Positions 45,047 to 54,806 of a DNA stretch of 64,000 nucleotides are shown here, in pieces; the stretch's first letter is position 1; every line of letters begins with the position of its first letter. The stretch lies in contig NZ_PDJQ01000001.1 in NCBI RefSeq assembly GCF_002563855.1, forward strand, positions 1,674,001 to 1,738,000, in the 5' to 3' direction. The stretch is from Tepidiforma thermophila (lineage in GTDB: Bacteria > Chloroflexota > Dehalococcoidia > Tepidiformales > Tepidiformaceae). Under the pieces are notes generated by a model. The model did no database searches, was not told the DNA's origin, and saw only the letters and a list, made by a program, of their open reading frames with translations. The position numbers were made by a program, and so were the translations under genes.

Positions 45047-45721
45047 ATGCCATCGGTATTTGTCATAAGTCGTGAGCCGCGCACCCGGTCTGCTATCGCC
45101 GACTACGTGCGGGCTCGGGGGTATGATGCGGCGACGGCCGACAGCTACGACCGTGCCATGGAGACGTTGGGCAGTTCCGTTTTCGATGCGCTCATCGTCG
45201 ATGTGCAGGGGGTACCGCGGGGCGAGAACGGGGCCAGCTTCGCGCAGTTCAACCAGTGGCTCGCCCAGGTCCTCCAAAAGCAACCGCCGGCGATGATCTA
45301 CCTGCTCCACAAGGGGGCACGCCGTCCCCATTTCCGCATCGAAGGCGCAGTCGTAAAGAAACCTTTTCCCCTCGAGGCCATCGGCGAGGCATTGCGCGAG
45401 CGGATCGGTCTGCCGCGCCACCGCGGCAACGAGCGTGGCCTCGACCTGGACCTCGCCTCCAACACCCTGCGCTGTGGCGAACGGCAGGTGCACCTCACGA
45501 ACATCGAGGCGACGCTCCTCGCCTACCTCATGGAACACGAAGGCGAGACGCTTCATCCGCGCGACCTCCTGGTCGATGTATGGCAGTATCACGACGCTGC
45601 AGGCGCCAGCACGCTCGTCCGTGCCCACGTCAGCAACCTCCGGCGCAAGCTCCGCGAGGTGCTCGGCACCTCCGACGCGATTCAGACCATCCGGGGCAAG
45701 GGCTACCGGTTCATCGCCTGA
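45047..45721 (+). CDS. OmpR-type response regulator with atypical receiver
   Basis: A 224-residue protein. The receiver domain (1-125) keeps the probable phosphoacceptor Asp52 (LIVDVQG) and the KKPF lysine. The acidic pair before it is degenerate (ISREPR in place of VDDE), so phosphorylation may be impaired. The C-terminal winged helix (about 130-224, LDLASNTLRCGERQVHLTNIEATLLAYLMEHEGETLHPRDLL...IRGKGYRF) is intact. No histidine kinase lies nearby. It has no good SD; a small ORF with one precedes it. Confidence 0.82.
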   Translation: MPSVFVISREPRTRSAIADYVRARGYDAATADSYDRAMETLGSSVFDALIVDVQGVPRGENGASFAQFNQWLAQVLQKQPPAMIYLLHKGARRPHFRIEGAVVKKPFPLEAIGEALRERIGLPRHRGNERGLDLDLASNTLRCGERQVHLTNIEATLLAYLMEHEGETLHPRDLLVDVWQYHDAAGASTLVRAHVSNLRRKLREVLGTSDAIQTIRGKGYRFIA

Positions 45722-45782
45722 TCGGTCAGGATTACCAGCCGATTTCTTGGATAGCTGACCGAAGTGTGAAAAGATTGACGCC

Positions 45783-46829
45783 ATGAAACTTGGCATCAAC
45801 ATCGGCTACTCCGGCTCCCGCATCGACCTGCCCATCGACCTCATCCGTTACGCCGAATCGCTCGGCTATGACTCTGTCTGGACGGCTGAGGCGTACGGCT
45901 CCGACGCCGTCACGCCGCTGGCATATATCGCCGCCCTGACGACGCGCATCCGCCTCGGCACCGCTGTCATGCAAATCCCGGCCCGTACCCCGGCGATGAC
46001 AGCAATGACCATGTCGACCCTCGACGCCCTTTCCGGCGGGCGCGTGATGGTCGGCCTCGGGCTGAGCGGTCCCCAGGTCGTCGAAGGCTGGCACGGAGTG
46101 CCGTACGGCAAACCGGCTGTTCGGATGCGCGAATACGTCCAGATTCTGCGAAAAATCTGGGCTCGCGACGAACCGGTCACCTTCGACGGCGAGGAGTACC
46201 AGCTGCCCTATCGCGGTCCCGGCGCCACCGGGCTCGGCAAGCCGCTGAAGAGCATCCTCCACGGCCGGCAGCTCCCCATTTACCTGGCGACGATGGGGCC
46301 CGTGAACATCCGTGCCACCGCGGAACTTGCCGATGGCTGGCTCCCCATCTGGTTCTCGCCGCGCCGCATGCCGATGTTCCGGCCGCATCTTGAAGAAGGA
46401 TTCCGCCGCGCCGGCAATGGGAAGAGCTGGAAGGACTTTGACATCGCAGCCGGCTGCACGGTCGCCATCGGCGACGACGTCGGCGCCCTGCTCGCCGCGC
46501 AGAAGCCGTTCCTTGCCCTCTACATCGGCGGCATGGGCGCCCGCGAGAAGAACTTCCACAATGAGATGGCCGTGAAATACGGCTACGGTGACGCCGCGAA
46601 GCGCATTCAGGAGCTATACCTCGCCGGCCGAAAGCGCGAGGCTGAGGAGGCGGTGCCCGACGAGCTCGCCGACGAGATGTCGCTCGTTGGACCGGTGGCC
46701 CGCATTCGGGAGCGCTTCCGCGACTGGGAAGATGCCGGCGTCACCACGCTGCTCGTCCAGTCGCGCGACCCCGAGGCGCTGAAGCTCATGGCCGAGCTGA
46801 CCGGCGCCAGCCGAGGCGCAACGGTTTAA
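45783..46829 (+). CDS. LLM-class F420-dependent oxidoreductase
   Basis: A 348-residue TIM barrel of the luciferase-like family, closest in pattern to F420-dependent enzymes (Rv-type): [74 protein letters not shown], and the [10 protein letters not shown]...ADGWLP block. The gene immediately downstream, convergent with a 4-bp overlap, makes the F420 chromophore. TTGGAT-N17-AAAGAT is a promoter candidate, with the -10 seven bases before the ATG, implying a leaderless message. The substrate is unknown. Confidence 0.87.
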   Translation: MKLGINIGYSGSRIDLPIDLIRYAESLGYDSVWTAEAYGSDAVTPLAYIAALTTRIRLGTAVMQIPARTPAMTAMTMSTLDALSGGRVMVGLGLSGPQVVEGWHGVPYGKPAVRMREYVQILRKIWARDEPVTFDGEEYQLPYRGPGATGLGKPLKSILHGRQLPIYLATMGPVNIRATAELADGWLPIWFSPRRMPMFRPHLEEGFRRAGNGKSWKDFDIAAGCTVAIGDDVGALLAAQKPFLALYIGGMGAREKNFHNEMAVKYGYGDAAKRIQELYLAGRKREAEEAVPDELADEMSLVGPVARIRERFRDWEDAGVTTLLVQSRDPEALKLMAELTGASRGATV

Positions 46830-49288
46830 TCGCCCGCTCCGGCTGCTGCCGGCTTTCGTTCGTACTTCTTGACCGGGGTGAGCACGATGGGGGCCAGCGG
46901 CGGTGCCCCGAACGACGCGATCACCCGCTCCTCGGGCGCACTCCCGTAGGTCGTCGTGCGCTGCCGGGGTGTCCGGCCCATCTCCCGGATGGTGCGCTCC
47001 ATCTCCTCCGGCGGCAGCTCCTGCCCGAACCCGGCGCCGGCGGCGCGCGAGATGCTTTCGTTCATCAGCGTCCCGCCCATGTCGTTCACGCCCGCATTCA
47101 GGCAGGCGCGGACGCCCTCCACGCCCATCTTCACCCAGGAGACCTGGATATTCGTGATGTACGGGTGGAGGGCGAGCCGGGCGACAGCGTGCATCAGCAC
47201 CGCCTCACGGAACGTAGGACCCCGGCGTGCCCGCCCCTTCAGGTAAATGGGCGCCTCCATGTGGACGAACGGCAGCGGCACGAACTCCGTGAACCCCCCG
47301 GTGCGTTTCTGCAGCTCCCGGAGCCGCACAAGATGGCGCGCCCAGTTCCGCGGCCGGTCGATGTGCCCATACATGATGGTCGATGTCGTCTTGAACCCGA
47401 CCCGGTGGGCCTCCTCCACGACGCGGAGCCACTGCTCGGTCGAAAGCTTGTCCGGGCAGAGGGTCACGCGAACTTCATCATCGAGGATTTCGGCCGCGGT
47501 ACCGGGGAGCGTCCCCAGCCCCGCCTCACGCAGGCGGAGCAGGAACTCGCGAACGGAGATGCCCAGCGTCTCCGCACCCTGCGCAACCTCGAGCGGGGAA
47601 AACGCGTGGATGTGCATCTCCGGGACGGCCGATTTTGCCGCCCGCACCAGATCCAGGTAGGTCTCGCCGGTGTACTCCGGGTGGATGCCGCCCTGCATAC
47701 ACACCTCGGTGGCGCCGCGTTCCCAGGCCTCTCGCACCCGGCGGGCGACCTCCGCCGTGTCCAGGTCGTACGGGACGCCCCGCAGGCTTTCGCTCAGCTT
47801 TCCCTTCGCAAAGGCGCAGAACTGACAGCGGAAGTAACAGATGTTCGTATAGTTGATGTTCCGGTTTACGACATAACTCACAACGTCGCCGTTGACTGCA
47901 CGCCGCAGCTCGTCGGCCGCTTCGCAAACGAGGTGGTAGTCATCTCCGCGGGCGCGGAACAGGCGCTCGATTTGTGCTTCGGTCAGGTCATGGCCCGCCG
48001 CCCGCCACGCGAGAATCTCGCCCACCTCCGCCGTCGACGTATCGATCTGCCGGGCCGGGTCGAGCCGGCGCGGGATGTCGGCTTCAGGCGGGCGCGTTGT
48101 GGCATCGCCCGGTGACCAGGACTCCGTGCGTGCAAACCCGTCGGCGTCAATGGCGCGGATGACGGACGTCCGCAGCGCGGGGTCCAGCCACCGGTCGGCG
48201 TCTAGCGCATAGGCCGGGTAGACCGGCAGGCGCTCGACGAGGACCTTGCCGCATTCCGCCGTCCGCCGGCGGAGCTGCTCGAGGTGGGGCCACGGTGCCT
48301 CGGGATTGACGTGGTCAGGAGTTACTGGCGAGACCCCGCCCCAGTCGTTCAGTCCTGCTGCGACCAGCCGCGGGTAGTCGTCGTAGCTCAGATTCGGCGG
48401 AGCCTGGATGTTCATCTCCCCGCCAAACACGATCCGGGCCACGGCGATCGTCCAGAGCAGGTCGTCAAGGTCCGGCTCCGGCGCGTTCGCCATCCTGGTG
48501 TCCGGCTTGGCGCGGAAGTTCTGGATAATCACCTCCTGGAGGTGCCCGTACTCCTCGTGGAGCCGGCGCAGCGCGAGCAACGACTCGATCCGCTCCCGGC
48601 GGGTCTCGCCGATACCGATGAGGATGCCCGAGGTAAACGGCACCTGCTGGCGTCCGGCCTCGGCAATCGTGGCCAGCCGGACCGACGGGCGCTTGTCGGG
48701 CGAGCCGTAGTGAACTGCGCCCTTCTCCGTGAACAACCGCTCCGCCACGCTCTCGAGCATGATGCCCTGGGAGACGGACACGCGGCGGAGCATCGCAATC
48801 TCGTCCGGCGTCATGACGCCCGGGTTCGCGTGGGGGAGCAGGCCCGTCTCGCGCTGGACCAGCTCAGCCATGGCGGCAAGGTAGGAGATGGTCGACGGGT
48901 AGCCCATCTCGTCGAGCTCCCGGCGCGCGACCCGGTACCGCAGCTCGGGCTTGTCGCCGAGCGTGAAGAGCGCCTCGTGGCAGCCGGCGGCTGCCCCGGC
49001 ACGGGCGATCTCCAGCACCTCCTCCGGGGTCATGTAGGCCCGCTGGCCGGGCCGCGGCGGCTTCGCGAACGTGCAGTAGTGGCAGACATCCCGGCAGAGC
49101 TGGGTCAGCGGGATGAACACCTTCCTCGAGTAGGAAATCACGTTCAGGTGAGCGCGGTCGCGGAGCGCTGCGGCCGTCTCGAGCAGCGGCCCGAGGTCGG
49201 TCTCATCGGCGAGGGCGAGCGCCTCGGGCTCTGTCGGGAGAAGCCCGTCGAGCGCACGGTCGAGGATGGTGCGGGTGGATGGCAGCAT
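46826..49288 (-). CDS. fbiC: Fused CofG-CofH radical SAM enzyme (FO synthase)
   Basis: An 820-residue bifunctional enzyme that makes 7,8-didemethyl-8-hydroxy-5-deazariboflavin (FO), the chromophore of coenzyme F420, from tyrosine and 5-amino-6-ribitylaminouracil. The N-terminal half is Cof[15 protein letters not shown] holds the CxxxCxxC cluster. The C-terminal half is Cof[19 protein letters not shown] holds the second. The fused order is that of actinobacterial FbiC. Divergent HxlR and convergent LLM genes flank it. ATG 49288. Confidence 0.94.
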   Translation of the reverse strand: MLPSTRTILDRALDGLLPTEPEALALADETDLGPLLETAAALRDRAHLNVISYSRKVFIPLTQLCRDVCHYCTFAKPPRPGQRAYMTPEEVLEIARAGAAAGCHEALFTLGDKPELRYRVARRELDEMGYPSTISYLAAMAELVQRETGLLPHANPGVMTPDEIAMLRRVSVSQGIMLESVAERLFTEKGAVHYGSPDKRPSVRLATIAEAGRQQVPFTSGILIGIGETRRERIESLLALRRLHEEYGHLQEVIIQNFRAKPDTRMANAPEPDLDDLLWTIAVARIVFGGEMNIQAPPNLSYDDYPRLVAAGLNDWGGVSPVTPDHVNPEAPWPHLEQLRRRTAECGKVLVERLPVYPAYALDADRWLDPALRTSVIRAIDADGFARTESWSPGDATTRPPEADIPRRLDPARQIDTSTAEVGEILAWRAAGHDLTEAQIERLFRARGDDYHLVCEAADELRRAVNGDVVSYVVNRNINYTNICYFRCQFCAFAKGKLSESLRGVPYDLDTAEVARRVREAWERGATEVCMQGGIHPEYTGETYLDLVRAAKSAVPEMHIHAFSPLEVAQGAETLGISVREFLLRLREAGLGTLPGTAAEILDDEVRVTLCPDKLSTEQWLRVVEEAHRVGFKTTSTIMYGHIDRPRNWARHLVRLRELQKRTGGFTEFVPLPFVHMEAPIYLKGRARRGPTFREAVLMHAVARLALHPYITNIQVSWVKMGVEGVRACLNAGVNDMGGTLMNESISRAAGAGFGQELPPEEMERTIREMGRTPRQRTTTYGSAPEERVIASFGAPPLAPIVLTPVKKYERKPAAAGAGD

Positions 49289-49328
49289 GGGGCGGTCTCT
49301 GCGCCGGGATTGGGGGTCACTTCATTAT

Positions 49329-49357
49329 TTGAACTTACCCCTGCGCGCGCGTAGCAT
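49329..49357 (+). promoter_or_regulatory. Promoter of the HxlR gene
   Basis: TTGAAC (49329-49334), 17 bp and TAGCAT (49352-49357). It lies in the 95-bp space between divergent fbiC and the HxlR gene. Confidence 0.6.
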
Positions 49358-49383
49358 AACGCAACCAACCCCGGGAGGCTACC

Positions 49384-49833
49384 ATGGCCGACGCCGTCCG
49401 CTGCCCTGTTGCTGCCACGCTCGAGCTCGTCGGCGACCGCTGGACGCTCCTCATCGTCCGTGACCTCCTCCGCGGGCGCCGGCGATTCAATGAACTGCGC
49501 GAATCGGTGGAGGGCATCCCTCCAGCAGTGCTGACCGCCCGCCTCCGCGCGCTTGAGGCTGCCAGAGTCCTCGAACGCCGACCGTACAGCGACCACCCGC
49601 CCCGCTACGAATACCGCCTGACCGCCAAAGGCCACGCTCTCGGTGTCGTGGTCGGGGCGCTCGCTGACTGGGGCCAGCGCTACGCGGACGCCGACCTCGC
49701 CCTGGTCGACGGCGAATGCGGCCACGGCATCAGCGTCGTCTACCACTGCCCAACCTGCGAACGGCAGGCACCGCGACGGCGGGTCCGGATTGTGGAGCGT
49801 CCTGGGGCGCGGTTGCCAGCCGCCGATCATTAG
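49384..49833 (+). CDS. HxlR family transcriptional regulator
   Basis: A 149-residue winged-helix regulator: CPVAATLELVGDRWTLLIVRDLLRGRRRFNELRESVEGIPPAVLTARLRALEAARVLERRPYSDHPPRYEYRLTAKG is the full HxlR domain. The Cys at residue 7 is the conserved redox/aldehyde-sensing position of several family members. A C-terminal CGHG...CPTC adds a possible zinc site. ATG follows GGGAGG by five bases. It is divergent from fbiC, so control of F420 synthesis or of itself is plausible. Confidence 0.86.
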   Translation: MADAVRCPVAATLELVGDRWTLLIVRDLLRGRRRFNELRESVEGIPPAVLTARLRALEAARVLERRPYSDHPPRYEYRLTAKGHALGVVVGALADWGQRYADADLALVDGECGHGISVVYHCPTCERQAPRRRVRIVERPGARLPAADH

Positions 49834-49842
49834 GGCTACGCT
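49813..49842 (+). promoter_or_regulatory. Promoter of the leaderless gene at 49849
   Basis: TTGCCA (49813-49818), 18 bp and TACGCT (49837-49842), which ends 6 nt before GTG 49849. Confidence 0.55.
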
Positions 49843-49848
49843 GCCCCG

Positions 49849-50289
49849 GTGACCCAGCCATCTCGCATCATTTACCTGCCCCCGGGCGTGGCCGCCATCC
49901 CTGCCGCCGCGCCAGTCGCCGCAAATGGCGCACCGTTCGATCGAAATTTCTTCGAGAAGGTTCTCCCGCCGGCCATTGCCGCCTTTTGCACGCAGGTCAA
50001 CTGCGAAGTCCCTGTCGTTGAACTCACAACCATTGACGGTGTCACCCACTACGTCAACGGCATCAGCGGTGTCGGCGACCAGTGGGTCGCCCTGCAGACC
50101 TCCAGCCCCGACCACGACCATCCGACCCAGGTCTTCATCCCGTACCAGACCATCTTCCGCGTCGAAATCCACCCTGAGCACGATGTCCGGCGCCACCGCC
50201 TCGGCTTCATCACCGACGCCATAACGTCCAAATCGGCAAAATCCGCGCCCGACCGCGCCAGGCCAAGACCCGCGGCCGAACAGCAGTAG
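49849..50289 (+). CDS. Hypothetical protein, 146 residues
   Basis: Not recognised. The first 25 residues are Ala/Pro-rich (PPGVAAIPAAAPVAANG). A central beta-type region (VPVVELTTIDGVTHYVNGISGVGDQWVALQTS) and VFIPYQTIFRVEIHPE suggest an SH3- or Sm-like small barrel. The tail is basic and disordered. GTG 49849 is six bases after a TACGCT box, with no SD. It stands between HxlR and the Lhr helicase. Confidence 0.7.
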   Translation: MTQPSRIIYLPPGVAAIPAAAPVAANGAPFDRNFFEKVLPPAIAAFCTQVNCEVPVVELTTIDGVTHYVNGISGVGDQWVALQTSSPDHDHPTQVFIPYQTIFRVEIHPEHDVRRHRLGFITDAITSKSAKSAPDRARPRPAAEQQ

Positions 50290-50342
50290 GGTTTCCGCCC
50301 TCGCCGCATGGCGAACATCTGTTCGGTACCGGGTAGTTCTGG

Positions 50343-50348
50343 CACAAT
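50343..50348 (+). promoter_or_regulatory. -10 element for leaderless lhr
   Basis: CACAAT ends 6 nt before ATG 50355; no SD is present. Confidence 0.45.
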
Positions 50349-50354
50349 CGTCCC

Positions 50355-53300
50355 ATGGTCAGGTCCCCGGCCGCCGACCCCCTCGCAATCTTCAGCCCGG
50401 CCACCCGGTCCTGGTTTACCTCAGCCTTTGCCCGGCCGACGCGCGCACAGGAGCTTGGCTGGCAGGCAATCGCGACCGGCGAACATACGCTCCTTCTCGC
50501 GCCGACTGGGTCGGGGAAGACGCTCGCCGCGTTCCTTGCCTGCCTCGACCGCCTCGTCCAGCGCGAACCCCTCCCGCGCGGCCGCGACGGGCGCCCGGTG
50601 CGACCCGGTGTGAGCGTCGTCTACGTCTCGCCGCTCCGGGCGCTTTCCTACGACATCGAGCGGAACCTCCGCGCGCCGCTCGCCGGCCTGCGCCTCGCAG
50701 CCCTGCGCGATGGACGACCCGACCCGGAAATCGACGTCGCAGTGCGGACCGGCGACACGCCTGCCCGTGAACGCGAAGACCTCCGCCGCCATCCGCCTGA
50801 CATCCTGATCACGACGCCCGAATCGCTCTATCTGATGCTCACCTCGGCCGCCCGCGAGGTCTTGGCTACGGCGGAAACGGTCATCATCGACGAAATCCAC
50901 ACCCTGGCAGCCACGAAGCGCGGGGCGCATCTTGCGCTGACCCTTGAGCGCCTCGAACGGCTCACCGGGCGGGAGTTTCAGCGCATCGGCCTCTCTGCGA
51001 CGCAGCGCCCGCTCGACGAAATTGCCCGGTTTCTCGGCGGCGACCGCCCGGTCCGCATCGTCGACGCTGGCAGCGGCCGCCCGCTCGACCTGCAGGTCGT
51101 GGTTCCGCTCGAGGACCTGAGCCGGCCGGCGGAATTCGCCGGTCCGGTCCCGGAAAGCGAACTGTCCCCGGAGCAGCGAAGCTCAGTCTGGCCCGCCTTC
51201 TACCAGGAGATCCTCGAACAGGTCCGGGCACACCGATCGACGCTCATCTTCGTCAACAACCGCCGGCTTGCGGAGCGCATCGCAGCCCGGGTCAACGAAC
51301 TCGCCGGGGCGGAGCTCCTCCGCGCCCACCACGGCTCCGTCGCGCGCGAACAGCGGCTGGCCATCGAAGAGGAGCTGAAGGCCGGCCGCCTGCCGGGTAT
51401 CGTCTGCACAAGCTCGATGGAGCTGGGCATCGATATGGGTGCGGTCGACCTCGTCATCCAGGTCGAATCGCCGAAATCGGTCGCCAGCGGTCTCCAGCGC
51501 GTCGGGCGGGCAGGCCACCAGGTGGGCGCAGTCAGCCGGGGCAGGTTCCTGCCGAAACACCGCGGCGACCTCCTCGAATGTGCGGTGGTGACCCGGCGCA
51601 TGCGCGAGGGCCTGATCGAGGAAACCCGGGTCCCGAAAAATCCACTCGATGTCCTCGCCCAGCAGATTGTCGCGGCGTGCGCCGTCGAGGAGTTCAGCAT
51701 CGAAGATCTGCTCGGGATGGTCCGCCGGGCGTACCCCTTCGCTTCGCTGAGCCGTGAGCAGCTCGAAGGCGTCCTCGCGATGCTGGCCGGCCAGTACCCG
51801 TCGGATGAGTTCGCCGAGCTTCGCCCGCGCATCACCTGGGACCGCGAGACCGGCACCATCAGCGCCCGCCGTGACGCCCGGACCCTTGCCATCGTCAACG
51901 CAGGGACCATCCCCGACCGCGGCCTGTACGGCGTGTTCCTCGGAGATGGGGGACCGCGTGTCGGCGAACTCGACGAGGAGATGGTCTACGAAAGCCGCCC
52001 GGGCGAAACGTTCGTCCTCGGCGCGAGCACGTGGCGGATTGAACAGATCACCCGCGACCGCGTGATCGTTTCACCGGCCCCTGGGCAGCCGGGCAAGATG
52101 CCGTTCTGGCGGGGCGATGGTATCGGGCGGTCCGCAGAGCTCGGCGAGGCGGTCGGCGCCTTTACCCGTCAACTCGAGCGGTTCCGAAGCCCGGACGAGG
52201 CCATTGGCTGGCTCACCACAGAGGCCGACCTCGACGAGCGCGCCGCCCGGAACCTCGTCGACTACCTCGTCGAAGAGCGCGAGGCCACCGGCTGTCTTCC
52301 GACCGACCGCCGCATCGTGGTCGAACGGTACCTTGACGAACTCGGCGACTGGCGGGTCGTTATCCTCTCGCCGTACGGCGGCCGCGTCCACGCGCCGTGG
52401 GCGATGACGATCGAGGCCAGGCTTGCGGAGGCCGGCTTCCCGGAGTCGCAGGTCATCTGGGGTGACGATGGCATCGCCATCCGGCTCGGCGGCGGCGAGG
52501 ACGTCCCGCCACTCGATGTGTTCTTCCCGGCCCCCGACGAGCTCGAGGACCTCCTCCTCTCGCGCCTTGGTTCGACCGCGCTGTTCGCCGCCCGCTTTCG
52601 CGAGAACGCCGCGCGCGCGCTCCTGCTCCCGCGCCGCAGGCCCGGCGCGCGCTCGCCCCTCTGGCTCCAGCGGCTCCGCGCAGCCAACCTCCTTGCGGTT
52701 GCCAGCCGGTACGGCTCCTTCCCCATCATCCTCGAGACCTACCGCGAGTGCCTCCAGGATGTCTTTGACCTCCCCGCGCTCCATCGCCTGCTCCAGCGGG
52801 TGCAGCAGCGCGAGGTTGAGGTGCGCGAAGTGGCCGTTCGCGATGCCTCGCCCTTCGCCCGCTCGCTCGTCTTCGAATACGTCGCCGCTTTTATGTACGA
52901 GGGCGATGCCCCACTGGCCGAGCGGCGGGCCCAGGCGCTGACACTCGACCGGTCGCTCCTCCGCGACCTCCTCGGCGAGGCCGACCTGCGCGACCTCCTC
53001 GACGCGCGCCTCATCGACGAGGTCGAACTCGAGCTCCAGGCCCTGGCGGCGACCCGGAAACCAGCCGATGCCGACACCCTCCACGACCTCCTCCGCCGCC
53101 TCGGCGACCTTACGGCCGACGAGGTTGCGGCCCGCATCGCCGAGCCCGGGCTTGCCGGTGCGCTGCTTGCCGAACTCGCTCGCTCCGGCCGGGTCTGCGC
53201 CGTCCGCATCGCCGGCGAAGATCGCTGGATTCCCGCAGAAGATGCGGCGCGCTACCGGGATGCACTCGGGGTTGCGCTGCCGCAGGGTGTGCCGGGCGCG

Positions 53301-54806
53301 TTCGCGCCCCCTGCCGAGGGCGCACTGGCGTCGCTCCTGGCGCGGTACGCCCGCACCCACGGACCCTTCGACACCGGGCAGCCCGCCTCCCGCTGGAATC
53401 TGCCCGTCGCCCTCGTTGCCGATACCCTTCGGCAGCTCGAACGGGAGGGCCGCGTGGTCGCCGGGACGTTCAGGCCGGGGACCGGCGGCTCCGAGTGGTG
53501 CGACGTGGGGGTGCTGCGGACCATCAAACGGCGCGCCATCGCCCGCCTGCGCGAGGAAGTTGAGCCGGTCGACGCTGCGACGTACGCGCGCTTCGTCGTC
53601 GGCTGGCACGGCCTGCTTCGGCCCCGCCGCGGATTGGATGCGCTCCGGGATGCCATTGCCCAGCTCGAGGGGTACCCGCTCCCCGCATCGATGCTCGAGC
53701 GCGTGATACTGCCCGCGCGGGTCGAGGACTACACACCAGCGATGCTGGATACGCTCTGCGCCACCGGCGAAGTCGCATGGTTCGGGGCCGGGCGGCTACG
53801 GTCCGAGGACGGGAAGGTTGTGCTGGCGGCCCGTGAGCGCTTACCAGCCTTCGTCCCGCCCGCTCCCGAACCGCCGGACGACCCGCTTGCCCGGGCAGTC
53901 CTCGACCTCCTGCGTCAACGCGGCGCCCTCTTCTTCACGGACATCGTCGCCGCTACCGGCGCCCCGCTGCGGGACGTCCTCGGAGTGCTCTGGGACCTCG
54001 TCTGGGGCGGGTTCATCACCAACGACACGCTCGCTCCACTCCGCGCGTGGGCGCGGCGCGGCCGGGATGGCGCAGCCCCCGGCGGCCGCCTGCGCGGCCT
54101 TCCCCCGGAGGCCGCCGGTCGGTGGTCTGTCCTCCCGCCCCCGCTCGGCCGGACCCGGGCGCTCCACGCCTGGGCCTCCGCCGTGCTCGAACGCCGCGGC
54201 GTTGCGGCCCGCGAGGCGGTGAACGCTGAGGCACTCCGCGGCGGGTTCTCGGCGCTCTACCCGGTCTTCCGCGAGATGGAAGAGCGCGGCCGCGTCCGGC
54301 GCGGATATTTCGTCGAAGGACTTGGCGGCGCCCAGTTCGCACTGCCCGGCACCGTCGACCGCATCCGTGCGGAGCGGGAGCCCGCGGACCGGCTGCAGGC
54401 CGTTATCCTTGCCGCGGTCGACCCGGCCCAGCCCTACGGCGAGCTGCTGCCCTGGCCCGCGGCTGGCGATGCCGCCGCCCGCGGACCTGCCCGCACTGCC
54501 GGGAACTTCGTGATCCTGGTGGATGGCCGGCCCGTGCTCGCCCTCGAGCGGTGGGGAAAGTCGCTCCTGCAGCTGCCGGCTGATGACCCCGACGGCGAGG
54601 AGCGGCTGGATGCCGCGCTCGACTGCCTCTGCCGGGCCGCCCCATGGCTCGCCCCGCGCGGCCTGGCCATCGAACGCATCGACGGGGCGCCCGCCGCCGA
54701 ATCCCCGCTGGCGGAGCACCTCGCCCGGCGCGGCTTCGCAGCAGGCTACCGGGGCCTCACGCTCCGCCCAGCTGCTCTGGGGACCATGACCTATGCCCGA
54801 GGGTGA
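50355..54806 (+). CDS. lhr: Lhr-type large DEAD/H-box helicase
   Basis: A 1483-residue helicase. The N-terminal half is the Lhr-Core: PTRAQELGWQAIATGEHTLLLAPTGSGKT (Walker A), TPESLYLMLTS, DEIHTL (Walker B), SATQRP, then the second RecA domain with SMELGIDMGAVDLVIQVESPKSVASGLQRVGRAGH. A winged helix and the beta-barrel/DUF-type Lhr C-terminal region follow. Lhr proteins translocate 3'-5' on ssDNA and are tied to repair. Start ATG 50355 appears leaderless. The Nei/Fpg glycosylase gene overlaps its end by 14 bp, the same pair as in Actinobacteria, supporting a joint repair role. Confidence 0.93.
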   Translation: MVRSPAADPLAIFSPATRSWFTSAFARPTRAQELGWQAIATGEHTLLLAPTGSGKTLAAFLACLDRLVQREPLPRGRDGRPVRPGVSVVYVSPLRALSYDIERNLRAPLAGLRLAALRDGRPDPEIDVAVRTGDTPAREREDLRRHPPDILITTPESLYLMLTSAAREVLATAETVIIDEIHTLAATKRGAHLALTLERLERLTGREFQRIGLSATQRPLDEIARFLGGDRPVRIVDAGSGRPLDLQVVVPLEDLSRPAEFAGPVPESELSPEQRSSVWPAFYQEILEQVRAHRSTLIFVNNRRLAERIAARVNELAGAELLRAHHGSVAREQRLAIEEELKAGRLPGIVCTSSMELGIDMGAVDLVIQVESPKSVASGLQRVGRAGHQVGAVSRGRFLPKHRGDLLECAVVTRRMREGLIEETRVPKNPLDVLAQQIVAACAVEEFSIEDLLGMVRRAYPFASLSREQLEGVLAMLAGQYPSDEFAELRPRITWDRETGTISARRDARTLAIVNAGTIPDRGLYGVFLGDGGPRVGELDEEMVYESRPGETFVLGASTWRIEQITRDRVIVSPAPGQPGKMPFWRGDGIGRSAELGEAVGAFTRQLERFRSPDEAIGWLTTEADLDERAARNLVDYLVEEREATGCLPTDRRIVVERYLDELGDWRVVILSPYGGRVHAPWAMTIEARLAEAGFPESQVIWGDDGIAIRLGGGEDVPPLDVFFPAPDELEDLLLSRLGSTALFAARFRENAARALLLPRRRPGARSPLWLQRLRAANLLAVASRYGSFPIILETYRECLQDVFDLPALHRLLQRVQQREVEVREVAVRDASPFARSLVFEYVAAFMYEGDAPLAERRAQALTLDRSLLRDLLGEADLRDLLDARLIDEVELELQALAATRKPADADTLHDLLRRLGDLTADEVAARIAEPGLAGALLAELARSGRVCAVRIAGEDRWIPAEDAARYRDALGVALPQGVPGAFAPPAEGALASLLARYARTHGPFDTGQPASRWNLPVALVADTLRQLEREGRVVAGTFRPGTGGSEWCDVGVLRTIKRRAIARLREEVEPVDAATYARFVVGWHGLLRPRRGLDALRDAIAQLEGYPLPASMLERVILPARVEDYTPAMLDTLCATGEVAWFGAGRLRSEDGKVVLAARERLPAFVPPAPEPPDDPLARAVLDLLRQRGALFFTDIVAATGAPLRDVLGVLWDLVWGGFITNDTLAPLRAWARRGRDGAAPGGRLRGLPPEAAGRWSVLPPPLGRTRALHAWASAVLERRGVAAREAVNAEALRGGFSALYPVFREMEERGRVRRGYFVEGLGGAQFALPGTVDRIRAEREPADRLQAVILAAVDPAQPYGELLPWPAAGDAAARGPARTAGNFVILVDGRPVLALERWGKSLLQLPADDPDGEERLDAALDCLCRAAPWLAPRGLAIERIDGAPAAESPLAEHLARRGFAAGYRGLTLRPAALGTMTYARG

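Noticed and set aside
52071-53609. 512-codon minus-strand ORF inside lhr
   Set aside because: It is a shadow of the helicase C-terminal region; no motif seen.
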